17,590 bases of DNA from an uncultured Collinsella sp. (GTDB taxonomy: Bacteria; Actinomycetota; Coriobacteriia; Coriobacteriales; Coriobacteriaceae). A program made the position numbers and the translations under genes. The stretch covers positions 1 through 17,590 of the forward strand of contig CABRYP010000039.1 in assembly GCA_902475245.1 (NCBI GenBank). The letters are read 5' to 3'. Of the stretch, positions 1 through 4,877 are shown in pieces. The notes beneath the pieces are model-generated. The model was not told the DNA's origin, ran no database searches, and was given only the letters and a program-made list of their open reading frames with translations. Position 1 is the stretch's first letter; every line of letters begins with the position of its first letter.

Positions 1-91
1 TCCTCGTCCAGCGTGTGCTACGTCGGCAGCAGCGGCTCTGCCACCTGCAATTCGGCGACGAACGTCTGGGTTCGCCCCCGCCCCGGCTTCC
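1..91 (+). repeat. DGR variable repeat (VR)
   Basis: VR base i aligns with template base i+739 without gaps from 1 to 91, and homology stops at 92. The ten differences fall at VR positions 11, 25, 26, 29, 32, 37, 38, 44, 47 and 87. The template base is A at every one of them. The new bases are six G, three C and one T. The template has 20 adenines in this stretch, so half are changed, while all 71 other bases are conserved. The GC-rich tract at about 69-86 is the likely initiation-of-mutagenic-homology (IMH) segment. The repeat may continue left of the window. Confidence 0.95.
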
Positions 92-102
92 TCGTCGGCT
101 AG
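1..102 (+). CDS. C-terminal end of the DGR target protein (probable phage receptor-binding or tail protein), 5' part outside window
   Basis: The frame starting at base 1 reads 33 codons and stops at TAG 100-102. The peptide begins SSSSVCYVGSSGSATCN and ends WVRPRPGFLVG. The WVRPRPGF-type ending after a stretch of small and polar residues resembles the C-terminal end of C-type-lectin-fold DGR targets. It is identified by its DNA, since bases 1-91 are a mutated copy of the template repeat at 740-830. Compared with the template, codons 4, 9, 10, 11, 13 and 15 changed from Asn to Ser, Gly, Ser, Ser, Ser and Thr, and codon 16 from Tyr to Cys. The neighbouring XkdX and lysis genes suggest a tail-tip or fibre protein. 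The fold and role are inferred, as only 33 residues are visible. Confidence 0.85.
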   Translation, partial: SSSSVCYVGSSGSATCNSATNVWVRPRPGFLVG

Positions 103-130
103 CCAGCCGAGTGCTCTATACTCTGCTTTT

Positions 131-155
131 AGGCGACCGCCTTGCGCGGTCGCCT
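131..155 (+). other. Perfect hairpin or cruciform downstream of VR
   Basis: A 10-bp perfect stem (AGGCGACCGC at 131-140 with GCGGTCGCCT at 146-155) closes a 5-base loop, CTTGC. It starts 28 bases after the stop codon of the target gene and 39 bases after VR homology ends. In the Bordetella phage DGR a hairpin just downstream of VR is needed for efficient target recognition, so this is a candidate for the same job. It is farther from the VR end than in that phage. It has no T-run of its own and is separate from the terminator that follows. Confidence 0.65.
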
Positions 156-158
156 CTC

Positions 159-182
159 GCCCGCGAAGCGGGCCGTTTTTTT
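159..182 (+). terminator. Intrinsic terminator after the DGR target gene
   Basis: GCCCGC (159-164) pairs with GCGGGC (168-173) around a GAA loop, followed by CCG and a run of seven T (176-182). It lies between the target gene and the accessory gene. The ribosome-binding site of the next gene starts only about 14 bases after the T-run, so there is no room for a separate promoter between them. Confidence 0.8.
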
Positions 183-207
183 CCGCCAGTTTCCCCAGGA
201 GGTGCAC

Positions 208-678
208 GTGAGCGGCGTCTACCAGCGCAACCGCGAGGTGTCCGAATACAAGTTCTTCACTCAAGCAATCGCCATCCGCGTGGAGGTCAACAAGCTGATG
301 GCGTCGTCCTCCGTGGTTCCGAAGGCCTATCGTCTGCTGAACGCGGTGCCGACCGTGGAGACGGCGCGCGGCATCGTGTACAACGTCAACCGCGCCGACT
401 GCTTCTATCCCAACAGCTCGTTCAACGCGCTGGAGAGGAAACGCTACCTGACGCTGGCCATAGCGGACTGCGAGCAGCTGATGCTGGACATGCAGTGCCT
501 CATGGATATCGGCCTGCCCGTGAACGCCAACCGCTTCGAGGCACTGGCCAACATGGTCGATGAGGAGATCAAGCTGCTCAAGGGCGCGCGCAAGAACGTG
601 CGCGTCACCGGCAAGAAATCGACCGAGGAGCGCATAGCCGAGGCCGAGGCCGAGCTAGAGCGCCTGCGTTCGCTATAA
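208..678 (+). CDS. avd: DGR accessory variability determinant, Avd-like four-helix protein
   Basis: This 156-residue protein probably works with the reverse transcriptase. In the Bordetella phage DGR, Avd forms a basic pentameric barrel that binds the RT and the template RNA and is needed for cDNA synthesis. The assignment rests on position, between VR and TR and upstream of the RT, and on character. It is almost all helical by eye, with a segment KAYRLLN near residue 40, long amphipathic helices, and a basic patch (KGARKNVRVTGKK) before an acidic C-terminal helix rich in Glu and Arg. It is longer than the roughly 125 residues usual for the family, mainly through this tail, which may form a coiled coil. 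The GTG start at 208 is preferred over an upstream in-frame codon at 142 because CAGGAGG lies just before it and 142 would place the start inside the hairpin and terminator. Confidence 0.8.
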   Translation: MSGVYQRNREVSEYKFFTQAIAIRVEVNKLMASSSVVPKAYRLLNAVPTVETARGIVYNVNRADCFYPNSSFNALERKRYLTLAIADCEQLMLDMQCLMDIGLPVNANRFEALANMVDEEIKLLKGARKNVRVTGKKSTEERIAEAEAELERLRSL

Positions 679-679
679 T
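674..679 (+). promoter_or_regulatory. Possible -10 box for the template RNA and RT
   Basis: A perfect TATAAT spans the avd stop codon, 61 bases upstream of the template repeat, in otherwise GC-rich DNA. No TTGACA-like -35 box is visible 16-18 bases upstream. It could start the TR-spacer-RT transcript independently of avd, but this rests on the hexamer alone. Confidence 0.3.
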
Positions 680-739
680 GGGCGGCGGTCGCGCCTTGTT
701 TATCGGTACAATTGGTGGTTGCGTTCCGTCATGGGTGGC

Positions 740-830
740 TCCTCGTCCAACGTGTGCTACGTCAACAACAACGGCAATGCCAACTACAATTCGGCGACGA
801 ACGTCTGGGTTCGCCCCCGCCCCGGATTCC
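740..830 (+). repeat. DGR template repeat (TR)
   Basis: This is the unmutated copy of the VR at 1-91. It is rich in AAC and AAT codons read in the VR frame (NNNGNANYN at its core). Adenine substitution in the first two positions of AAY gives wide residue choice without creating stop codons, which is typical of DGR templates. It has 20 adenines, clustered between 749 and 801. In the VR frame an open stretch runs from ATG 731 to TAG 848-850, suggesting the template arose as a duplicate of the target gene's 3' end. Translation is not expected. Confidence 0.95.
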
Positions 831-1042
831 CTTACTGCCAGACCGAGTAGGCCCCAGGGCCGAAAGCAGAGCGCGGAGAGGAAGGAAGGCGCGACCATCG
901 GGCATGCGCCCGTAAATACGCACCCCGCGAGGGTGGCCGGACGCTGCTTGCATGGCGCGGCGCTCCGTGGCTTCGCCGCGTTTCATGGCCATACCTCAAG
1001 CGGCTGCCAGAGCCACACTGAGAGCCGTGCGGGGTGCCTTCG
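740..1042 (+). ncRNA. DGR template RNA: TR plus structured spacer upstream of the RT
   Basis: The 212 bases between the end of TR and the RT start carry no convincing gene. In the Bordetella phage system the spacer 3' of TR is part of the RNA that the RT-Avd complex uses to prime and copy the template. Two stems are visible here: CGGGC 899-903 with GCCCG 908-912 around ATGC, and CGCGGCG 956-962 with CGCCGCG 974-980 around an 11-base loop. The exact RNA ends cannot be read from sequence, so the limits given are simply the TR start and the base before the RT start. Confidence 0.65.
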
Positions 1043-2260
1043 ATGAACTCCGAGGAAAGAAGGGCCGCGCGCCGCAAGCGCCGCGAGGAGAGGCGCGCCA
1101 AGGCCAAGGCCGAGCGCGTGAAGCCGTGCACCCTTGAGGCCGTGGCCGACCTCAACAGCCTTCGCAAGGCCTCCAAGCAGGCGGCGGGCGGCGTGATGTG
1201 GAAGTCCTCCACGCAGCGTTATATGAAGGACTATCTGCGAAACGCGGTCAAATCGAGGAACGACCTTCTGGAGGGCCGCGACATATGCCGGGGCTTCATC
1301 CGCTTCGACCTGTGGGAGCGCGGCAAGCTGCGCCACATCAGCGCCGTGCACTTCCCAGAGCGAGTGATTCAGAAGTCGCTTTCTCAGAACGCCCTCGTAC
1401 CCGCGATAGTCCCGACACTCATAACGGCCAACTCCGCCAACATCAAGGGGCGCGGCACCGACTACGCCCTGAAGCTGCTCAAGCGCCACCTGGCCGACCA
1501 CTGGCGGCGGCACAGGCGCGAGGGATACATCCTTTTGGGCGACTTCTCAGATTACTTCGCCCGCATAGCCCACGAACCCGTCAAGCGGCAGGTGGCCGGC
1601 GCACTGCTCGATCCGCGCGTGGTCGCCCTCGAGCACCGCCTGATAGACGCACAGGGCGAGGTGGGCCTGGGTCTGGGCAGCGAGCCGAACCAGATATGCG
1701 CGGTGGCCCACCCCAACCGCATCGACCACTACGTGACCGAGATGCTGCGCCCCGAGGCCTACGGGCGCTATATGGACGACTTCTACCTGATCCACGAGAG
1801 CAAGGAGTACCTGCAGGTGTGCCTGCTGCTGATAGGGCGCAAGTGCGCCGAGCTGGGCATAGAGCTGAACCCGCGCAAGACCCGCGTGGTGAAGCTGTCG
1901 CGCGGCTTCACGTGGCTGAAGAAGCGCATCTTCTACACGGAGACGGGCCGCATAGTCGTGAAGCCGTGCCGCGACTCCATCACGCGCGAGCGCCGCAAGC
2001 TGAAGAAGATGGCCCGCATGGTCGCCGATGGCGTCATGACCCCCGAGCAGGTTGAGCGGAGCTACCAGAGCTGGCGTGGCGGCATGAAGCGGCTGGACGC
2101 GCACCGCAGCGTTTTGGCCATGGACGCGCTGTACCGCAGCCTGTTCGAAAATCTCGCGCGGGAGGGGGGGGTGCTCAATGCAGGCCAACCCGAGGGACGA
2201 TTCAAGCGGAGGCAAGCCCTCGCAATAGCGGAGAACCGGCAACTCAAAGCAGCGGCCTAA
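1043..2260 (+). CDS. DGR-type reverse transcriptase
   Basis: This 405-residue enzyme copies the template RNA into cDNA with errors at adenines, and the cDNA then replaces the VR. The palm motifs are present: GDFSDYF near residue 166 (first catalytic Asp 167), GLGLGSEPNQ at 208-217, and YMDD at 243-246 (Asp 245 and 246). The GxxxSQ-like motif, here GSEPNQ, replaces the QG-containing motif of group II intron and retron enzymes and is typical of the DGR clade, with NQ in place of SQ. The N-terminal 30 residues are strongly basic and probably bind RNA. No endonuclease or maturase domain follows, as expected for DGRs. ATG 1043 is chosen because GGGGTG lies about seven bases upstream. GTG 1034 is in frame and would add three residues. 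The gene ends just before a terminator that closes the cassette. Confidence 0.95.
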   Translation: MNSEERRAARRKRREERRAKAKAERVKPCTLEAVADLNSLRKASKQAAGGVMWKSSTQRYMKDYLRNAVKSRNDLLEGRDICRGFIRFDLWERGKLRHISAVHFPERVIQKSLSQNALVPAIVPTLITANSANIKGRGTDYALKLLKRHLADHWRRHRREGYILLGDFSDYFARIAHEPVKRQVAGALLDPRVVALEHRLIDAQGEVGLGLGSEPNQICAVAHPNRIDHYVTEMLRPEAYGRYMDDFYLIHESKEYLQVCLLLIGRKCAELGIELNPRKTRVVKLSRGFTWLKKRIFYTETGRIVVKPCRDSITRERRKLKKMARMVADGVMTPEQVERSYQSWRGGMKRLDAHRSVLAMDALYRSLFENLAREGGVLNAGQPEGRFKRRQALAIAENRQLKAAA

Positions 2261-2290
2261 GCGAAGCGGCCGCGAAATAACAGAAGCATC

Positions 2291-2321
2291 GAAGGCGTGC
2301 CGCGGCGCGCCTTCTTTCTTT
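2291..2321 (+). terminator. Intrinsic terminator closing the DGR cassette
   Basis: GAAGGCG (2291-2297) pairs with CGCCTTC (2308-2314), extended inward by wobble and GC pairs, and is followed by the T-rich tail TTTCTTT. It lies 31 bases after the RT stop codon and separates the retroelement from the next phage genes. Confidence 0.7.
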
Positions 2322-2398
2322 GCGCCCATCGAAGCGGCCCGGCAATCTCACGGCGCCAATACGATGGCGACACATTCCCCGACAAGAGAGGAGTCCGC

Positions 2399-2725
2399 AT
2401 GGACACTGAGGAAGACATGCCGCGCCCCAACGAGCTTCAAGACGGCACCATGGCCAAGGTCAACGCCCTGCGCGATCTGCTGTCGCAGATCGGCGACCCC
2501 GACGCGGCGCACGACGCGGGCGTTATCGACGATGACGAGTACGTTGAGCGGAAGGCGCGAAAGCTCGCCTACACCGCGGCCGTCGCCGCCTACGGAAAGG
2601 GTGAGGCCCCGGACGTGGACAAGCTGCTTGAGCAGATGCGCGAGAAGGTTGCCGAGCCCAGCCAAACCGAGACCAACACGGCAAACATCGACTACCTGAT
2701 GATGACGGTCGGGGGTGAACAGTAA
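2399..2725 (+). CDS. Small acidic phage protein upstream of xkdX, function unknown
   Basis: This 108-residue protein is rich in Asp and Glu and looks mostly helical, with a C-terminal stretch IDYLMMTVGGEQ. Small proteins ending in a similar IDYLMM-type motif commonly sit just before XkdX in phages of Gram-positive bacteria, downstream of tail-tip or fibre genes. The function is not known to me. The start at 2399 is chosen over an upstream frame opening at 2297 because AAGAGAGGAG lies at 2384-2393, and because the upstream part would overlap the DGR terminator. Its stop codon overlaps the next start codon (TAATG), so the two are translationally coupled. It probably belongs to the late operon interrupted by the DGR cassette. 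Confidence 0.75.
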   Translation: MDTEEDMPRPNELQDGTMAKVNALRDLLSQIGDPDAAHDAGVIDDDEYVERKARKLAYTAAVAAYGKGEAPDVDKLLEQMREKVAEPSQTETNTANIDYLMMTVGGEQ

Positions 2726-2907
2726 TGGCGGTACGCGTCAAGGCTGCAACCACGGTGGCGTACTCGAAGAACTATGACAAGGTGAGGCGCTACTACGAGC
2801 GCGGCCTCTGGACCAAGGCCATGGTGCATCGAGCCGTGGACTGCAAGTGGATCACATGCGACGAATATGAGGAGATCGTCGGAGAAGAGTACGCGGAGGA
2901 GGTTTAG
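2725..2907 (+). CDS. xkdX: XkdX family phage protein
   Basis: This 60-residue protein has the XkdX pattern: a YDKVRRYYERGLWT segment (residues 18-31), then an MVHRAVDCKWIT segment, then an acidic tail with DEYEEIVGEE. XkdX proteins are found in PBSX-like and many other Gram-positive phages between the tail genes and the lysis genes. Their biochemical function is not established. The start overlaps the stop of the preceding gene by one base. The next gene starts two bases after its stop, with the ribosome-binding site lying inside the end of this gene. Confidence 0.85.
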   Translation: MAVRVKAATTVAYSKNYDKVRRYYERGLWTKAMVHRAVDCKWITCDEYEEIVGEEYAEEV

Positions 2908-2908
2908 G

Positions 2909-3220
2909 GTGCCGGCGCTGAGCATCGGGGAGGCAACGTCGGTCCTCTCGGCCGCCGTTGTGATTGTCACGTTCTTCATCGGGCGCGTCTCCGTATCCAA
3001 AACATCGTCTGCCAAGGAGCAGCGGACCGAAGACAAGCTCGACAGCCTTTGCGGCGACACGAGCGAGATCAAGGACGGCGTCAAGGAGATCAACCGCAAG
3101 CTCGACGACCACGGCGAGCGCCTCACGAAAGTCGAGCAACAGGTCATCACCTTGTTCAACCGGCTCGACCGCGTCGAGAAGAATTACGACCTGCATCACG
3201 GTATCGGCGGGTCAGATTAG
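2909..3220 (+). CDS. Membrane-anchored coiled-coil protein of the lysis module (XhlA-like position)
   Basis: This 103-residue protein has one membrane segment near the N-terminus (about residues 7-25, with a stretch AAVVIVTFFIG). A long heptad-rich coiled coil runs from about residue 35 to 95 (IKDGVKEINRKLDD, then ERLTKVEQQV). That architecture, directly before a holin gene, recalls the XhlA-type proteins that assist holin and endolysin, although XhlA usually has its membrane helix at the C-terminus. The family is therefore uncertain. GTG 2909 is chosen because GGAGG lies about eight bases upstream. An upstream in-frame ATG at 2867 would overlap the XkdX gene by 41 bases and adds only a charged stretch. 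Confidence 0.7.
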   Translation: MPALSIGEATSVLSAAVVIVTFFIGRVSVSKTSSAKEQRTEDKLDSLCGDTSEIKDGVKEINRKLDDHGERLTKVEQQVITLFNRLDRVEKNYDLHHGIGGSD

Positions 3221-3230
3221 GAGCTGAAAA

Positions 3231-3506
3231 ATGAAAATCAACTGGGCCCTTCGCTTCAAGAATAAGCAGACGCTCGCGGCATTGGCCGCCACCGTAATCA
3301 GCGCAGCCTATCAGGTGCTCGGAATCCTCGGAGTCGTGGCGCCTATCTCCCAGGGGTCGCTCATCCAGCTCGTCGGAATCATCCTGACCGTTCTCGCCGG
3401 CTTCGGCGTGATCGTCGATCCGACCACCAAGGGCGCGTCGGACTCGAAGCGTGCCATGTCGTACAGCGAGCCCCATGCCGCATATGACGCCAAGGCGGTT
3501 GAGTAG
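3231..3506 (+). CDS. Phage holin, phi-LC3 family
   Basis: This 91-residue membrane protein forms the inner-membrane lesion that releases or activates the endolysin. The N-terminus MKINWALRFKNKQT, two hydrophobic segments (about residues 14-34 and 43-62), and the sequence VDPTTKGASDSKRAMSY after the second segment are the signatures of the phi-LC3 holin family. Length is normal for the family. AGGAG lies about seven bases before the ATG. The endolysin gene starts three bases after its stop, so holin and endolysin are expressed together. Confidence 0.93.
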   Translation: MKINWALRFKNKQTLAALAATVISAAYQVLGILGVVAPISQGSLIQLVGIILTVLAGFGVIVDPTTKGASDSKRAMSYSEPHAAYDAKAVE

Positions 3507-3509
3507 GCC

Positions 3510-4463
3510 ATGGCCATCACACAGCGCGAGGCCTTCGCGCAGGTCATGGAACACCTCGTCTCCCATGATGGGGGCGGCGGTCACGGATACTCGCAGGCCA
3601 ACCGCATGGGGGACGGAACGACCGAGACGATTTGTCTGTCCGACGGCACCACCGTCACTATTGCCGGTGGCGATCGCGACTGTTCCTCGGCCGTAGTGAC
3701 CGCCCTCCGCGCGGTCGGCGTCAATACCTTCGGAGCCTCGTATACCGGAAACATGCGGGAGCAGCTGCTCAAGACGGGCCTTTTCGGCTGGCGTAAGATG
3801 GGCGTCAAGTCCGCCCAGCGTGGAGACATCTACCTCAACGAGAAGTGCCACACCGCCGTGTGCGTCTCTCCCTATGGATCAGCTCGCGGCGACCTCTTGG
3901 CCCAATTCTCCATTTCTGAAAAGGGGACCGTCACCGGCACCAAGGGCGACCAGACCGGGCGCGAGTCCAACATCAAGGCGTACTACAGCTACCCATGGGA
4001 CGGCACGCTCTACTGGCTTGGCGACGGCAAGACACTGAATGGGTCAAATACGGAAGTCGCGGACAATACGGTCCCGAGCCTCGGAGACACGCGATATTTC
4101 GGCCCGAAGATGGCCAAGGAGCTGCAACGCCAGCTCGGCACGACTGCCGATGGCGTGATCTCCGGTCAATGGCCGGCGAATGAGCGATACCTTTGGGCAT
4201 GCGACCGCGGCGTAATCGAGTACGTCAAGGGCGGGGTTGGCTCGAATGCCGTCCGCGCCCTGCAGGACAAGGTCGGATGCAAAGTCTATCCCGTGGTCGG
4301 CGGTGTTCAGGCGCGACAGATGGGTTCGGGAACGGTCTTCAAACACCAGCAGTGGCTTATCGCTCAAGGTATCTCGTGCGGATCATCGGGTGCGGACGGA
4401 TACCAGGGCCGCGACACCAACGTCGCCATCGGCCAAGCGCTCGTCAAGCAACTCTATCGATAG
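3510..4463 (+). CDS. Phage endolysin with N-terminal cysteine amidohydrolase domain
   Basis: This 317-residue protein degrades host peptidoglycan. The N-terminal domain (about residues 1-160) has the pattern of phage cysteine amidases of the Amidase_5 and NlpC/P60-like group. RDCSSAVVTAL contains the probable nucleophile Cys58, ASYTGNM lies near residue 76, and RGDIYL leads into CHTAV with the probable catalytic His114. The rest (about 190-317) has two motifs resembling peptidoglycan-binding repeats: GPKMAKELQRQLGTTADGVI, and later SNAVRALQDKVG. This part is likely the wall-binding domain. There is no signal peptide, in line with holin-dependent export. The exact amidase subfamily is inferred from motifs only. 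The ribosome-binding site is weak, which suggests coupling to the holin gene just upstream. Confidence 0.88.
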   Translation: MAITQREAFAQVMEHLVSHDGGGGHGYSQANRMGDGTTETICLSDGTTVTIAGGDRDCSSAVVTALRAVGVNTFGASYTGNMREQLLKTGLFGWRKMGVKSAQRGDIYLNEKCHTAVCVSPYGSARGDLLAQFSISEKGTVTGTKGDQTGRESNIKAYYSYPWDGTLYWLGDGKTLNGSNTEVADNTVPSLGDTRYFGPKMAKELQRQLGTTADGVISGQWPANERYLWACDRGVIEYVKGGVGSNAVRALQDKVGCKVYPVVGGVQARQMGSGTVFKHQQWLIAQGISCGSSGADGYQGRDTNVAIGQALVKQLYR

Positions 4464-4471
4464 GTGTGCAT

Positions 4472-4582
4472 ATGAATCCGTTTGATATCTGTTTTATTGT
4501 CGGCGCTGCTGCAGGACTGCTGACCGGTCTTCTCGGATGGGCAATCGTGCGCGTCGGCAGCCAAAAAGACTTTAGAAATTGA
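4472..4582 (+). CDS. 36-residue single-pass membrane peptide
   Basis: ATG 4472 opens a 36-codon frame: one hydrophobic segment (about residues 6-25, with VGAAAGLLTGLLGWAIV) followed by a short basic and polar tail. AGGTG lies about five bases before the start, and the gene begins eight bases after the endolysin stop, just before the phage terminator. It could be a spanin-like or holin-accessory peptide, or a superinfection factor, but nothing in the sequence decides this. Its existence rests on position, ribosome-binding site and composition. Confidence 0.5.
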   Translation: MNPFDICFIVGAAAGLLTGLLGWAIVRVGSQKDFRN

Positions 4583-4589
4583 TAGATGC

Positions 4590-4626
4590 AGCCCCTCCCC
4601 GGCATGAACTGACGGGGAGGGGCTTT
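4590..4626 (+). terminator. Strong intrinsic terminator ending the prophage late operon
   Basis: A 12-bp perfect stem (4590-4601 with 4613-4624) built on AGCCCCTCCCCG closes an 11-base loop. The following T-run is short (TTTATG), but the stem is very stable. It lies eight bases after the last phage frame and separates the lysis module from the attachment site. Confidence 0.8.
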
Positions 4627-4627
4627 A

Positions 4628-4667
4628 TGCATTGCCGGGTATCCGTCAATATCCGTTCTGCAATGCA
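4628..4667. repeat. Inverted repeat enclosing a tandem heptamer near the attachment site
   Basis: TGCATTGC (4628-4635) is repeated inverted as GCAATGCA (4660-4667). Between them TATCCGT occurs twice (4640-4646 and 4650-4656) with a 10-base period, putting both copies on the same face of the helix. The site is about 80 bases from the tRNA fragment, in the prophage arm, so these could be arm-type binding sites for an integrase or excisionase. That role is an inference from position. Confidence 0.4.
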
Positions 4668-4748
4668 GTTTCAGTGCGGTGAGAGAGTGTGGAAACATAA
4701 CTACCTGCGATTTTGCTGCTACAAGGCACTCCATAACATCACGTTCAA

Positions 4749-4795
4749 GACTCTTAATCCCAAGGTCCAGGGTTCGAACCCCTGACGGCCCACCA
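4749..4795 (+). other. Phage attachment site: 3' part of a tRNA-Lys(CTT) gene
   Basis: The 3' part of a tRNA is intact: anticodon loop CTCTTAA (4751-4757) with anticodon CTT at 4753-4755, the 3' side of the anticodon stem TCCCA, variable loop AGGTC, T-arm CAGGG-TTCGAAC-CCCTG (4768-4784), acceptor strand ACGGCCC, discriminator A and encoded CCA (4793-4795). The 5' part is missing. The base-paired partner of TCCCA should read TGGGA but is CAAGA, and no GGGCCGT acceptor strand lies upstream. This is what integration into a tRNA 3' end leaves at the junction opposite the restored tRNA. The homologous core therefore starts at about GA 4749-4750. Confidence 0.85.
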
Positions 4796-4806
4796 AAACA
4801 TGTTAA

Positions 4807-4835
4807 AGCGACTGGCTTCGGCTGGTCGCTTTTTT
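4807..4835 (+). terminator. Terminator of the original tRNA-Lys gene
   Basis: A 10-bp stem with two G-T pairs (4807-4816 with 4821-4830) closes a TTCG tetraloop and is followed by six T (4830-4835). It starts 12 bases after the tRNA CCA. On the other strand the stem is followed by only TTT, so it may also weakly stop dinD transcripts from the right. Confidence 0.85.
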
Positions 4836-4877
4836 GTTGACCTCGCATGGTGTCGAACCGGAAAGGGCACAGACGCT

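Larger units (their letters stand above)
1..4795 (+). mobile_element. Right end of a tailed-phage prophage carrying a DGR and the lysis module
   Basis: Everything up to the tRNA-Lys 3' fragment is phage-like and runs on the plus strand: the 3' end of a variable-repeat gene, a complete DGR cassette, an XkdX-like gene, a phi-LC3 holin, an endolysin and a strong terminator. The XkdX-holin-endolysin order is typical of the late region of siphophages of Gram-positive hosts. The left end, integrase and structural genes lie outside the window. The boundary is set by the attachment site, because the genes beyond it are chromosomal and mostly on the other strand. The phage type is inferred. Confidence 0.85.

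Noticed and set aside
731..850. 39-codon frame spanning the template repeat as a real gene
   Set aside because: There is no ribosome-binding site. Its reading frame is explained by the template being a copy of the target gene's 3' end.
1547..2329. 260-codon minus-strand frame opposite the reverse transcriptase
   Set aside because: It is antisense to the RT, whose catalytic motifs are all in the plus frame, and its composition is typical of a GC-rich shadow.
4690..4795. Complete tRNA-Lys gene
   Set aside because: The 5' acceptor strand, D-arm and 5' anticodon stem are absent. Only the part from the anticodon loop onward is present, so it is an attachment-site fragment.
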